Assembly (NCBI GenBank): GCA_041650175.1
Contig: JBAZLS010000008.1
Location: forward strand, 1-36,963
Source of the DNA: Minisyncoccus sp041650175
Lineage (GTDB): Bacteria > Patescibacteriota > Minisyncoccia > Minisyncoccales > Minisyncoccaceae
Direction of reading: 5' to 3'
DNA length: 36,963 bases
Shown here: positions 1-7,716 of the stretch, piece by piece
Layout: every line of letters begins with the position of its first letter
Numbering within the stretch: position 1 is the stretch's first letter
The notes under the pieces: generated by a model
The model's database searches: none
What the model was told of the DNA's origin: nothing
What the model saw: the letters and a program-made list of their open reading frames with translations, nothing else
Position numbers and translations under genes: made by a program

Positions 1-68
1 AAGGTTTTGCTGTTAGGGAAGGAGGAAGAACAGTTGGTGCAGGTGTTATTACCAAGATTATAAAATAG
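1..68 (+). CDS. tuf: Elongation factor Tu, C-terminal end (partial)
   Basis: Only the last 21 codons are inside the window, read from base 3 to the TAG at 66-68. The peptide GFAVREGGRTVGAGVITKII followed by K is the highly conserved C-terminal beta-barrel end of EF-Tu, the GTPase that delivers aminoacyl-tRNA to the ribosome. It lies 14 bp upstream of rpsJ, the classical str-to-S10 arrangement (tuf then S10), so the ribosomal genes that follow may be read through from a promoter upstream of the window. Confidence 0.93.
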   Translation, partial: GFAVREGGRTVGAGVITKIIK

Positions 69-82
69 TTTGAATATAAAAA

Positions 83-433
83 ATGATGTCAACTTCAACT
101 GCGAAGAAAACTGAAAATAAGGACACTCCAAAATTGAGAATCAAACTCCGCGCGTATGACCATAGGATTCTTGATAAAAGTTCACAACAAATCATTGATA
201 TGGCGCAACGTTGTGGAGCTAAGGTTTTGGGACCAATTCCTTTACCAGTAGAGATAACAAAATATACTGTTAATAGGTCAACCTTTGTCCATAAAAGTTC
301 TAGAGAACAATTCGAAATGAGAGTCCATAAAAGATTGATTGATATCTTAGTTCCTAACCAAAAAGTAGTAGAGTCATTAAAGTCTTTGACTCTTCCCGCT
401 GGAGTTGATACTGAAATTAAAAGTATAATATAA
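83..433 (+). CDS. rpsJ: 30S ribosomal protein S10
   Basis: This 116-residue protein is S10/NusE, a 30S head protein that also joins NusB in transcription antitermination. The diagnostic core is seen: LRAYDHRILD near residues 22-31 and STFVHKSSREQFEMR near 66-80, ending in a PAGVDTEIK strand. It is about 12 residues longer than usual because of a Lys/Thr-rich N-terminus. Two ATG codons in tandem (83 and 86) could both serve; no Shine-Dalgarno precedes them. It is first of the run of ribosomal genes and is separated from rplC by 78 nt containing a terminator-like hairpin, unlike the 1-30 nt gaps that follow. Confidence 0.97.
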   Translation: MMSTSTAKKTENKDTPKLRIKLRAYDHRILDKSSQQIIDMAQRCGAKVLGPIPLPVEITKYTVNRSTFVHKSSREQFEMRVHKRLIDILVPNQKVVESLKSLTLPAGVDTEIKSII

Positions 434-459
434 TCCTTGGATTTAATAGAGTTGTTTTA

Positions 460-493
460 CTAGTCTGAAGTTGGACTGGTGTCCAGCTTTTTT
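460..493 (+). terminator. Terminator-like hairpin with competing hairpin (putative attenuator) in the rpsJ-rplC gap
   Basis: Bases 469-476 (AGTTGGAC) pair with 481-488 (GTCCAGCT) over a 4-nt loop, an 8-bp stem with one G-U pair, and a run of six T (488-493) begins at the stem base. This has the form of an intrinsic terminator, yet it sits inside a ribosomal operon. Bases 460-465 (CTAGTC) can instead pair with 474-479 (GACTGG), one G-U included, which would break the terminator stem. Mutually exclusive hairpins suggest an attenuator. Pairing is seen by eye; regulation is inference. Confidence 0.6.
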
Positions 494-511
494 ATTACCC
501 TTACAGTTATT

Positions 512-1102
512 ATGAAATGCATATTAGGTAAAAAAATTGAAATGAGCCAAGTTTTTGACAAGGACGGAAAAGTTGTCCCTGTGACTTTAGTTCAAGTTGG
601 TGATTGCAATATCGTTCAGGTCAAAACTATGGAAAAAGATGGCTATACAGCCATCAAGGTTGGTTTTGAAAACTTGCCAAAAAGAAAAATTTTGAAATCA
701 GGCACTCCTTTTCGACATCTTAAAGAATTTAGATGCGAGGATGTTTCTTCTTATTCTGTCGGGGGTACGATTGAACCTTCTATATTTGCTCCTGGCGATC
801 GAGTAAAAGTTTCGGGAACCGCTAAAGGTAAAGGTTTTCAAGGTGGTGTAAAAAGGTGGGGATTTCATGGAAGAAATGCTACTCATGGTGTAAAACACGA
901 AGAGAGAACGATTGGTTCTATCGGTTGTTCTATCCCATCTAGGGTTATTAAGGGTAAGAAAATGCCTGGAAGAACTGGAGGAGGTAGGATTTCTGTTAAG
1001 AATTTGGAAGTAGTGAAAATTGATAATCAAAACAAAATCATTGCTCTTCGAGGTGCCATTCCTGGCAGGAGAGGAACGCTTTTAGAAATAAGAGGAGAAT
1101 AA
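512..1102 (+). CDS. rplC: 50S ribosomal protein L3
   Basis: L3 is a primary 23S rRNA-binding protein whose long loop reaches the peptidyl-transferase centre. The signature GKGFQGGVKRWGFHG is present, as is the loop motif MPGRTGGGRISVKNL (usually MAGRMG-like). I start it at the ATG at 512 (MKCILGKKIEMSQVF, 196 residues). An upstream in-frame GTG at 479 would add 11 hydrophobic residues but lies inside the terminator-like hairpin and adds nothing conserved. The stop is one base from the rplD start. Confidence 0.96.
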   Translation: MKCILGKKIEMSQVFDKDGKVVPVTLVQVGDCNIVQVKTMEKDGYTAIKVGFENLPKRKILKSGTPFRHLKEFRCEDVSSYSVGGTIEPSIFAPGDRVKVSGTAKGKGFQGGVKRWGFHGRNATHGVKHEERTIGSIGCSIPSRVIKGKKMPGRTGGGRISVKNLEVVKIDNQNKIIALRGAIPGRRGTLLEIRGE

Positions 1103-1103
1103 T

Positions 1104-1796
1104 ATGAAAACGACAAGTTTAAAAACTAAAAAAGAAACTTCTACTGCGAATGAAATGGCCAAGAAATTAGGCTTGCCTGAAGAAATTTTTAGCGTTCCAT
1201 TGAATGCTGATTTAGTACACCAAATTACTGTTTCTCAAATGGGAAATCGAAGACAATCTATTGCTCATACTAAAGATCGAGCGGAAGTAAGAGGAGGAGG
1301 AATTAAGCCTTGGAAGCAGAAAGGTACTGGACGCGCAAGGCATGGTTCTAATCGTTCGCCAATATGGGTTGGCGGAGGTATTACATTCGGACCTAGAAGC
1401 GATAAAATTTGGGAAAGAGTTGTTCCTAAAAAAATGAAGAGAAAAGCCTTATTTATGGTGCTTTCTGAGAAACTGAATAATAACCTTTTGATATTGACAG
1501 ATAAGATTTTGATAGATGAATCAAAAACTAAAAAGGCTCTTGAATTTTTAAAAAAGAATTCTATTAAAAATGAGAGCTGTTTGGTAGTTTTACCAGAGTT
1601 AAATAGAAATACTATCTTAGCTTTTGCAAACTTACCAAAAGTTAAAACAATTCAAGCTAAGGATTTGAATTGCTTAGATTTACTTTCATGTAAATACTTG
1701 TTGATAGATAAGGCTGGAATAGAAAAAATAAAAGAAACTTTTTTGAGCTTAAAAGAAAATAGTCTTGGCAGCGAAGAAGAAAAACAAGTTAATTAA
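1104..1796 (+). CDS. rplD: 50S ribosomal protein L4
   Basis: L4 binds 23S rRNA domain I and lines the exit tunnel; in E. coli it also represses its own S10 operon. The 230-residue product carries the tunnel-loop signature GGGIKPWKQKGTGRARHGS (about residues 63-81). The N-terminal 25 residues are Lys/Thr-rich and low complexity, and the C-terminus has an extra charged tail ending EEEKQVN. The start follows the rplC stop in a TAATATG junction with no Shine-Dalgarno, which suggests translational coupling. Confidence 0.96.
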   Translation: MKTTSLKTKKETSTANEMAKKLGLPEEIFSVPLNADLVHQITVSQMGNRRQSIAHTKDRAEVRGGGIKPWKQKGTGRARHGSNRSPIWVGGGITFGPRSDKIWERVVPKKMKRKALFMVLSEKLNNNLLILTDKILIDESKTKKALEFLKKNSIKNESCLVVLPELNRNTILAFANLPKVKTIQAKDLNCLDLLSCKYLLIDKAGIEKIKETFLSLKENSLGSEEEKQVN

Positions 1797-1801
1797 TTGA
1801 T

Positions 1802-2125
1802 ATGGCTTCACAAAAAACTACAATTAAAAAAGATGGTATTTCAATGGAGTCTTTGGGTATATTGAAAAGACCGCGAATTACGGAAAAAGCTGCTATTTTA
1901 GCAGAAGAAAATTTCTATGTTTTTGAAGTTGAAAGTACAGCTAATAAAATGGAAATCAAAAAAGCTGTTGAGGAATATTTTAAAGTAAATGTTGAAGGCG
2001 TAAATATTGTCAATCTGCCAAGACAAAAAGTCCAAAAAGGGAAAATCATAGGATATAAAAGTGGATGCAAAAAAGCAATTGTTAAAGTTAAAAAAGGACA
2101 AAAGATTGATATAATCGAAAAATAA
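1802..2125 (+). CDS. rplW: 50S ribosomal protein L23
   Basis: L23 sits at the tunnel exit and is the docking site for trigger factor and SRP. At 107 residues it is of normal length. After a short Ser/Lys leader, the family core ILKRPRITEKAAILAEEN and then YVFEVESTANKMEIKKAVE are clear. The alternative ATG at 1844 (MESLGILKRP) would remove 14 non-conserved residues; the first ATG fits the 5-nt gap to rplD better. Confidence 0.94.
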   Translation: MASQKTTIKKDGISMESLGILKRPRITEKAAILAEENFYVFEVESTANKMEIKKAVEEYFKVNVEGVNIVNLPRQKVQKGKIIGYKSGCKKAIVKVKKGQKIDIIEK

Positions 2126-2126
2126 T

Positions 2127-2939
2127 ATGATCAGGAAAATTAAATTAGACAATTTAAAAGTTTTAACCAAAAACAAAAAGCCTGAAAAAAATCTTTTGGT
2201 TAGAATCAAGAGAACTGGAGGCAGGGGTAGTAACGGAAGAATAACTACTTGGCAGACAGGAGGAGGGGTTCGAAAAATGTATCGTCTTGTTGATTTTAAA
2301 CAAACCAAGAAAGATATTCCGGCTGAGGTAATCGCATTAGAATACGATCCAAACAGAACTGCTTTTATTGCATTGCTACAATATGAAGATGGAGAAAAAA
2401 GATATATAATCGCTCCTCAAGGGCTTAAAATTGGAACAAAAATCATAACAGCAGAAAAAGCTGAACCGGAAATTGGAAATAGAATGAAGTTGAAAAATAT
2501 TCCTGAAGGATCAATGATTTATAATCTTGAACTTGAAGAGAATATGGGTGCTAAGCTTGTTAGGTCAGCTGGTACTTGTGCGGTACTTCTGAATCGTGAT
2601 GCTGGATATTGCCAGATAAAAATGCCTTCGTCTGAAATCAGAAAGATTCCTGAAGAATGTTATGCTTCTTTAGGTACAGTATCAAATTCGGAACATCGTT
2701 TTATTAGATGGGAAAAAGCGGGAAAAAGTCGTTGGAAAGGTATTAGGCCACATGTAAGAGGTTCTGCAATGAATCCTTGTGATCACCCTCATGGAGGTGG
2801 TGAATGCGGATCTCCGATTGGTATGCCATATCCTAAAACTCCTTGGGGAAAACATGCTCTTGGTGTAAAGACACGGAACAAGAGAAAATGGACAACCAAA
2901 TTAATTGTTCAAAGAAGAGTTAAAAAGAAGAGAAAATAA
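2127..2939 (+). CDS. rplB: 50S ribosomal protein L2
   Basis: L2 is needed for subunit association and lies near the peptidyl-transferase centre. The 270-residue protein has GGRGSNGRITTWQTGGG in place of the common GGRNNxGRIT-xRHxGGGHK, and the C-terminal catalytic-site segment RGSAMNPCDHPHGGGE, including the conserved His after DHP. Cys replaces the Val usual in MNPVDHPHGGG. It follows rplW through another one-base TAATATG junction. Confidence 0.97.
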   Translation: MIRKIKLDNLKVLTKNKKPEKNLLVRIKRTGGRGSNGRITTWQTGGGVRKMYRLVDFKQTKKDIPAEVIALEYDPNRTAFIALLQYEDGEKRYIIAPQGLKIGTKIITAEKAEPEIGNRMKLKNIPEGSMIYNLELEENMGAKLVRSAGTCAVLLNRDAGYCQIKMPSSEIRKIPEECYASLGTVSNSEHRFIRWEKAGKSRWKGIRPHVRGSAMNPCDHPHGGGECGSPIGMPYPKTPWGKHALGVKTRNKRKWTTKLIVQRRVKKKRK

Positions 2940-2952
2940 TAAGTAAAAAATT

Positions 2953-3234
2953 ATGGCAAGAAGTCTTAAAAAAGGTCCTTATATTGATGAAAAGTTGTTA
3001 AAAAAGCTTGAAGGTCTTAAAGCTAGCGAAGCTGCCAGCATCAAGACATGGGCTAGAGCTTGCACTATTGTCCCTGAAATGATCGGTTTCACATTTGGCG
3101 TTCATAATGGAAAAAATTTCATTGAAGTTCGAGTGAACGAGGAAATGGTTGGACATAAATTGGGTGAGTTTTCTCCTACTACAAAGTTTTTGAAACATGG
3201 AGGGAAGATGCAAAAAGGAATAGATAAGAAATAA
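2953..3234 (+). CDS. rpsS: 30S ribosomal protein S19
   Basis: S19 is a head protein of the small subunit that contacts S13 and the A-site finger. The start MARSLKKGPYID and the C-terminal block GHKLGEFSPTTKFLKHGG are family hallmarks, and 93 residues is normal. It lies between rplB and rplV as in nearly all bacteria. The leader AAAAATT-ATG contains no Shine-Dalgarno. Confidence 0.97.
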   Translation: MARSLKKGPYIDEKLLKKLEGLKASEAASIKTWARACTIVPEMIGFTFGVHNGKNFIEVRVNEEMVGHKLGEFSPTTKFLKHGGKMQKGIDKK

Positions 3235-3249
3235 AGATAATTAACAAAT

Positions 3250-3672
3250 ATGGCTTTTGAAGCAAAACTAAAACATTTAAGAATAGCTCCTCGAAAAGTC
3301 AGGCTAGTAGCTGATTTGGTCAGAGGGAAAAAGGTTGAAGAAGCCCAGGCTATTTTGAATTTTACTGTTAAGAGAGCTTCTCTTCCAGTTTTAAAGCTTT
3401 TGAATTCTGCACTTGCTAATGCTAAAAATGTTGCGCAGAAAGACGGCTCAAGCTTATTTATTTCCAAGATTACTGTTGATGGAGGTCCTGTTTTGAAAAG
3501 AATTCTTCCTCGAGCTAAAGGAAAAGCCGATAGGATGATAAAAAGATCTTCTCATATTACAATTGTTCTTGATGAAAGGAAAGAAGAAGTAAAGGATATT
3601 GAGAAAAGTAAGAAGGTTACTGCGAAAGTAACTGATAAGAAAAGTAAATCCGTCGCTATTGATGGAAAATAA
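3250..3672 (+). CDS. rplV: 50S ribosomal protein L22 with basic C-terminal extension
   Basis: L22 lines the nascent-peptide tunnel. The core RIAPRKVRLVADLVRGKKVE (residues about 11-30) and the beta-hairpin region GPVLKRILPRAKGKADRMIKR (about 77-97) are typical. The family core ends near residue 110 with HITIVLDE; the remaining ~30 residues are rich in Lys, Val and Ser and look disordered. Such tails occur in many bacteria and probably contact rRNA at the surface. Confidence 0.95.
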   Translation: MAFEAKLKHLRIAPRKVRLVADLVRGKKVEEAQAILNFTVKRASLPVLKLLNSALANAKNVAQKDGSSLFISKITVDGGPVLKRILPRAKGKADRMIKRSSHITIVLDERKEEVKDIEKSKKVTAKVTDKKSKSVAIDGK

Positions 3673-3682
3673 TTAGACTAAA

Positions 3683-4357
3683 ATGAGCCACAAAGTCCAC
3701 CCAAAAATATTTCGTATCAGGGGAATCGCCGATTGGCTTTCTCATGGATTTTACGGAAAAAGTCCTAAATTTGATCTTCAAGAGGATTATATTATTAGAA
3801 CCTTCTTTAAAGACAAGCTTAAAGAATCCAGTGTTGAGAAAGTAGAGATCGAAAAATATCCAAATAAAACTAATGTTATTATTTTTTCGGCTAGGCCTGG
3901 ATTGATAATCGGTAGAGGAGGAGAGGGAGTAGAAAAGTTAAAACAAGGCCTTCTAAAAGAACTTTTCAGAAAAATGAATCTTTCACTTAAGGAATTGCAT
4001 GCTTTATCAAGAACTTTAAAGATTGAAATTAAAGAAGTTTCTAATCCTTGGATTTCAGCCGAGCTTGTAGGACAATGGATTGCCCAGAAGATTGAAAAAA
4101 GAACTCCTTTCAGGAAAACTATAAAACAGTCTCTTGAAAAGGTGATGGCAAGCAAGGGCGTAAAAGGAATAAAGGTCGAAGTTTCTGGTCGTTTAGATGG
4201 TGCTCAGATTGCTAGAAGTGAATGGCTTGAAAAAGGTCGTTTGCCTAGACAGACAATCAGAGCTGATATTGATTATGCTATTGTTGAAGCTAGATGTACT
4301 TATGGCACAATCGGTATAAAAGTCTGGATTTACAAAGGAGAAAGATTTGATAAATAA
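3683..4357 (+). CDS. rpsC: 30S ribosomal protein S3
   Basis: S3 forms part of the mRNA entry channel and its helicase activity. The N-terminal KH domain is visible as PGLIIGRGGEGVEKLK (about residues 72-87), and the C-terminal domain as GRLDGAQIARSEWLEKGRLP (about 169-188) followed by IRADIDYA. The product has 224 residues and lacks the long charged tail found in some species. It sits 10 bp downstream of rplV. Confidence 0.97.
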   Translation: MSHKVHPKIFRIRGIADWLSHGFYGKSPKFDLQEDYIIRTFFKDKLKESSVEKVEIEKYPNKTNVIIFSARPGLIIGRGGEGVEKLKQGLLKELFRKMNLSLKELHALSRTLKIEIKEVSNPWISAELVGQWIAQKIEKRTPFRKTIKQSLEKVMASKGVKGIKVEVSGRLDGAQIARSEWLEKGRLPRQTIRADIDYAIVEARCTYGTIGIKVWIYKGERFDK

Positions 4358-4365
4358 AAAATATT

Positions 4366-4776
4366 ATGTTAGCGCCAAAAAAGTTAAAACACCGAAAACA
4401 ACAGAAAGGTAGAAAAACAAATAGAACTTTTGAATCCAGAGGAACTAAAATCAGTTTTGGAAGTTATGGCCTAAAGGCGACAACCGCTAAATGGATTACC
4501 AGCGCCCAGATTGAGGCTTGCAGAAGAGCGATTATCAGATATCTTAGAAAGGGTGGGAAATTATGGGTTAGGATTTTCCCTGACAAGGTTATTACAAAGA
4601 AAGGTCAAGAAGTTCCTATGGGTGGTGGAAAAGGTTCTTTAGACCATTATGTTTGTCCTGTGAGACCTGGCAGGGTTCTATTTGAACTTGAAGGTATTGA
4701 TGAAAAGAGTGCCCAAGAGGCATTCAGAAAGGCAGGTAGTAAGCTTCCTGTTAAGACTAAATTTGTAAAGAAATAA
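4366..4776 (+). CDS. rplP: 50S ribosomal protein L16
   Basis: L16 helps position tRNA in the A and P sites. The 136-residue sequence starts MLAPKKLKHRKQQKGR and includes FGSYGLKATTAKWITSAQIE and GKGSLDHYVCPVRPGRVLFE (usually GKGxxEYWVAxVKPGxxxFE). The Arg that is hydroxylated by YcfD in E. coli lies in the segment around residue 80 (PMGGGKG); this window says nothing about modification. Only one base separates it from rpmC. Confidence 0.96.
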   Translation: MLAPKKLKHRKQQKGRKTNRTFESRGTKISFGSYGLKATTAKWITSAQIEACRRAIIRYLRKGGKLWVRIFPDKVITKKGQEVPMGGGKGSLDHYVCPVRPGRVLFELEGIDEKSAQEAFRKAGSKLPVKTKFVKK

Positions 4777-4777
4777 A

Positions 4778-4963
4778 ATGAAGTACAAAGAAGTAACTCA
4801 AAAAAATAAAGAGGAATTACTTAAAATACTTGCCGAAAACAAGAAGAAAATGCAGGATGTCCGTTTTAAGGAAGCTGTCGGTAGTGTTAAGAATGTCAAA
4901 GAAATTAAGGATCGAAAAAAAGAAAACGCTAGAATCTTAACTTATTTAAATAACACCAAGTAA
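4778..4963 (+). CDS. rpmC: 50S ribosomal protein L29
   Basis: This is a 61-residue, two-helix L29, a tunnel-exit protein next to L23. The sequence is divergent, but the pattern KEELLKILAENKKKMQDVRFKEAVG followed by VKEIKDRKKENARILTYL matches the usual L-E-L-RxExFxLRFQxAxGQLENxxxIRxVRRxIAR plan. Position between L16 and S17 supports the call. Confidence 0.9.
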   Translation: MKYKEVTQKNKEELLKILAENKKKMQDVRFKEAVGSVKNVKEIKDRKKENARILTYLNNTK

Positions 4964-4964
4964 T

Positions 4965-5201
4965 ATGCCAAAAAGAACACTTACAGGTCTAATAGTATCA
5001 GACAAAATGGATAAAACCGTGGTGGTTAGGGTTGAAAGTATTAAAGAGCATCCTATTTATAGAAGAAAATATAAATCTCACAAGAAGTATAAAGCTCATG
5101 ATGAGACTAATAAATATAAAGCAGGAGAAAAGGTCATTATTGAAGAGTCTGCACCGCTTAGCCATGACAAGAGATGGAAAGTAATAGGCAAGGCTGCCTA
5201 A
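4965..5201 (+). CDS. rpsQ: 30S ribosomal protein S17
   Basis: S17 is a primary 16S rRNA binder with an OB fold. The motif RTLTGLIVSDKMDKTVVVRV starts at residue 3 and YKAHDETNKYKAGEKVIIEE follows (usually AHDExNxxxxGDxVxIxE). Length (78 residues) is slightly short but complete. The start uses the TAATATG junction with the rpmC stop. Confidence 0.96.
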   Translation: MPKRTLTGLIVSDKMDKTVVVRVESIKEHPIYRRKYKSHKKYKAHDETNKYKAGEKVIIEESAPLSHDKRWKVIGKAA

Positions 5202-5226
5202 TTAAATCTATTTAATTTGAAATTAT

Positions 5227-5598
5227 ATGATCCAAACAGAGACACTATTAAAAGTGGCAGACAACTCTGGAGCTAAAACAGCAAAATGTATCCGTGTTTT
5301 GGGTGGTACTAGAAAAAGATATGCCCAGATCGGAGATATTATTGTGGTCGCTGTAAAAACAGCTGAACCAAGAAAAACTGTAAAAAAGCATCAAGTTGTA
5401 AAAGCCGTAATCATCAGGCAATCACAGCCAGTAAGAAGAAAGAATGGCAGTTATATCAGATTTGATGATAACGCTATTGTAATTCTTGATGGAAGTGGAA
5501 AGGATCCTAAAGGAACGAGAATTTTAGGGCCAGTTGCTAGAGAAGTCAGAGAAAGAGGATTTGAAAAAATCTCTACAATGACTAAAGATTTAGTTTAA
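5227..5598 (+). CDS. rplN: 50S ribosomal protein L14
   Basis: L14 forms an intersubunit bridge and is the binding site of RsfS. The beginning MIQTETLLKVADNSGAK, then CIRVLGG and the central VIIRQSQPVRRKNGSYIRFD are strongly conserved, and GTRILGPVARE closes the fold. Length (123 residues) is normal. It is preceded by a 25-nt AT-rich spacer. Confidence 0.97.
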   Translation: MIQTETLLKVADNSGAKTAKCIRVLGGTRKRYAQIGDIIVVAVKTAEPRKTVKKHQVVKAVIIRQSQPVRRKNGSYIRFDDNAIVILDGSGKDPKGTRILGPVAREVRERGFEKISTMTKDLV

Positions 5599-5621
5599 AG
5601 TTTATATCCAAAAGAAGAAAT

Positions 5622-5927
5622 ATGAAAATAAAAAAGAATGACCAAGTTTTAATAATCGCTGGAGACGATAAAGGAAAAAAGGGAAAAGTTTTGAAGGCTA
5701 TGCCAAGTACCCTAAAGGTTATCGTTGAGGGTGCAAATTTGGTCAAAAAACATATAAAGCCGAAGAGAAATGGAGAAAAGGGGCAGTTTGTTAAAATACC
5801 AAAGCCTTTAGATATTTCTAAAGTACAAATTATTTGTCCAAAATGCGGACAAGCAGCTAAGATTGGACATGACGTCAGTGGTGAGGTAAAATCCCGTGTT
5901 TGCAAAAAGTGCAAAGCAAAATTATAA
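5622..5927 (+). CDS. rplX: 50S ribosomal protein L24, zinc-ribbon type
   Basis: L24 initiates 50S assembly. An N-terminal KOW motif (DQVLIIAGDDKGKKGKVLK, residues about 6-24) is followed by ANLVKKHIKP. The C-terminus has CPKCG (about 73-77) and CKKC (about 95-98), four cysteines that could bind zinc, as in the C+ forms of L24. A GAAGAA purine stretch 4-9 nt before the ATG could be a weak ribosome site. Confidence 0.95.
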   Translation: MKIKKNDQVLIIAGDDKGKKGKVLKAMPSTLKVIVEGANLVKKHIKPKRNGEKGQFVKIPKPLDISKVQIICPKCGQAAKIGHDVSGEVKSRVCKKCKAKL

Positions 5928-5949
5928 TTTTATTAATTGTTTTACTGAT

Positions 5950-6510
5950 ATGTCAGAAATAAAAGAAAAATATGAAAAAAAGGTAGTGGCTGCAATGCAG
6001 GAAAAATTTGGCTATAAAAACAAAATGTCTGTACCAAGAATTCAGAAGGTAGTTGTTAATACTGGTTTTGGTAAATTAATTGGAGCTAAGACAAAAGATG
6101 AACAAAGGAAGTTTTTTGAATATGTCTTGACTAATTTTTCCCAGATTACAGGACAGAAGCCAGTCTTAACAGCTGCTAGAACATCAATTTCTTCTTTTAA
6201 ATTAAGAGAAGGCAGTACTGTTGGATCTAAAGTAACACTTCGAGGTAAAAAGATGTTTGATTTTTTAGAAAAAGTCGTAAATATTGTCCTTCCTCGTTCT
6301 CGTGATTTCAGAGGAATAAATATTATGGCAGTTGATAAAGGTGGAAATTTGAATATTGGGATCAAAGAGCATATCGTTTTTCCGGAAATTTCTCCTGAAA
6401 AATCTCCAATTATTTTAGGACTTCAGATTACTGTTACTACTAATGCCAAAACAAAAGAAGAAGGATTAGAATTATTCAGATTGCTTGACTTTCCTATTAA
6501 GAAAAGTTAA
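5950..6510 (+). CDS. rplE: 50S ribosomal protein L5
   Basis: L5 is part of the 5S rRNA complex in the central protuberance. The start at 5950 gives MSEIKEKYEKKVVAAMQEKF, the usual YxxxVxPxLxxEF beginning, and 186 residues. An in-frame ATG at 5896 lies inside rplX and would add 18 unconserved residues. Motifs seen include QKVVVNTGFG, ITGQKPVLTAARTSISSFKL and PRSRDFRGI. The interval from rplX is only 22 nt. Confidence 0.96.
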   Translation: MSEIKEKYEKKVVAAMQEKFGYKNKMSVPRIQKVVVNTGFGKLIGAKTKDEQRKFFEYVLTNFSQITGQKPVLTAARTSISSFKLREGSTVGSKVTLRGKKMFDFLEKVVNIVLPRSRDFRGINIMAVDKGGNLNIGIKEHIVFPEISPEKSPIILGLQITVTTNAKTKEEGLELFRLLDFPIKKS

Positions 6511-6540
6511 AGTCAATAAAGTATTATAAACTAGATTATT

Positions 6541-6726
6541 ATGCCAAAACAATCGCAAATTGCAAAATCAGCCAAAAAACCTAAATTTTCTTCTAGGCTT
6601 GTGAGGAGATGTTTTAAATGTGGACGAAAGAGAGGCTATATTAGAAAATTTGGCCTATGTAGAATCTGTTTCAGAGAGATGGCAAATAAAGGGGAAATAC
6701 CTGGAATTAAAAAAAGCAGTTGGTAA
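6541..6726 (+). CDS. rpsZ: 30S ribosomal protein S14, type Z (zinc-binding)
   Basis: This is the 61-residue, zinc-binding (C+) form of S14. CFKC at residues 24-27 and CRIC at 40-43 supply four zinc ligands, and the end CFREMANKGEIPGIKKSSW is diagnostic. The zinc-free, longer RpsN form is not seen here. The gene lies between L5 and S8, as is standard. Confidence 0.97.
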   Translation: MPKQSQIAKSAKKPKFSSRLVRRCFKCGRKRGYIRKFGLCRICFREMANKGEIPGIKKSSW

Positions 6727-6738
6727 ACACAAAAAATT

Positions 6739-7131
6739 ATGGATACAATAGCAGATATGATCACTTCTATAAATAATGCACAAGCTGTTTGCAAGAAGCA
6801 AATAGTAGTTTTTCCTTATTCTAATTTTAAATTCAATATACTTCAATTATTGAAGGATGAAGGATTTATTGTGGATGTTCAGAAAAAAGGAAGACTTGCT
6901 ACAAGGAGAATCATCGTTGATTTAAAGTATGATGAGAATGATAGTCCGGCAATATCTAAAATGAGCCTTGTTTCAAAACAAGGCCAGAGGATTTACTCCA
7001 AAGCATCTGAACTCAAAAGTGTAAAATCAGGATATGGAATTTCTATTATTTCTACCTCAAAAGGATTGGTCACAAATAAAGAAGCTAAAAAACAAAAATT
7101 AGGAGGAGAGATAGTTTGCCAATTGTGGTAA
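6739..7131 (+). CDS. rpsH: 30S ribosomal protein S8
   Basis: S8 binds helix 21 of 16S rRNA and in E. coli represses the spc operon. The beginning MDTIADMITSINNAQ is standard; the C-terminal region GISIISTSKGLVTNKEAKKQ and GGEIVCQLW matches the usual GxxIxSTSxGxxTxxxARxxxxGGExLCxVW. Length is 130 residues. Confidence 0.96.
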   Translation: MDTIADMITSINNAQAVCKKQIVVFPYSNFKFNILQLLKDEGFIVDVQKKGRLATRRIIVDLKYDENDSPAISKMSLVSKQGQRIYSKASELKSVKSGYGISIISTSKGLVTNKEAKKQKLGGEIVCQLW

Positions 7132-7158
7132 TTTTATTAAATTTTTAACAAAGAGATT

Positions 7159-7692
7159 ATGTCAAGAATCGGAAAAAAACCAATTAAAATATCTGATGGT
7201 GTTGAAGTAAAAATGAACGACAAGATTTTTGAAATCAAGGGACCGAAGGGAACTTTGACTAGAGAGATTGTTCGTGAGATTGACGCTGAGATTAAAGATG
7301 GTGAAATTAATTTTACTCCAAGAAATCATGACAAAAAATCTTTAGCTTTTTGGGGATTAACAAGAACTCTTATTTCTAATATGATTGATGGAGTAACTAA
7401 AGGTTATGAAAAAAAACTAGAAATAAATGGAGTAGGTTTTAAATGTAGAGTAGAGGGGAAAGATCTTATATTAGATGTAGGATTTAGCCATAGTATAAAA
7501 ATACCTGCCCCTGAAGGGATTATTTTTACTGTTGAGAAGAATGTAATAACTGTTTCTGGAATAGATAACGAATTAGTTGGGCAAGTTGCTGCAACGATTC
7601 GAAGAGTCAAGAAGCCTGAACCTTATAAAGGAAAAGGCATTAAGTATGTTGGTGAAGTAATCAGAAGAAAGCTTGGAAAGAAAGCTGCCTAA
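7159..7692 (+). CDS. rplF: 50S ribosomal protein L6
   Basis: L6 lies at the base of the L7/L12 stalk near the factor-binding site. MSRIGKKPI opens the protein, GVTKGYEKKLEINGVGFKC marks the end of the first repeat, and KPEPYKGKGIKYVGEVIRRK is the C-terminal hallmark (usually KPPEPYKGKGIRYxxExxRRKxGK). It has 177 residues, normal for the family. Confidence 0.97.
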   Translation: MSRIGKKPIKISDGVEVKMNDKIFEIKGPKGTLTREIVREIDAEIKDGEINFTPRNHDKKSLAFWGLTRTLISNMIDGVTKGYEKKLEINGVGFKCRVEGKDLILDVGFSHSIKIPAPEGIIFTVEKNVITVSGIDNELVGQVAATIRRVKKPEPYKGKGIKYVGEVIRRKLGKKAA

Positions 7693-7716
7693 AGTTAAAT
7701 AATTGAAGTTATTATT

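Noticed and set aside
479..511. GTG start for L3 with an 11-residue hydrophobic leader
   Set aside because: The GTG lies in the loop of a terminator-like hairpin, and conserved L3 sequence begins only at the ATG at 512.
1898..2308. 136-codon open frame on - across rplW and rplB
   Set aside because: It is fully antisense to two conserved genes and has a low-complexity Phe/Leu-rich composition typical of shadow frames in AT-rich DNA.
5896..5949. Upstream ATG for L5 inside rplX
   Set aside because: The added 18 residues are the out-of-frame reading of the zinc-ribbon end of L24; the L5 family starts at the ATG at 5950.
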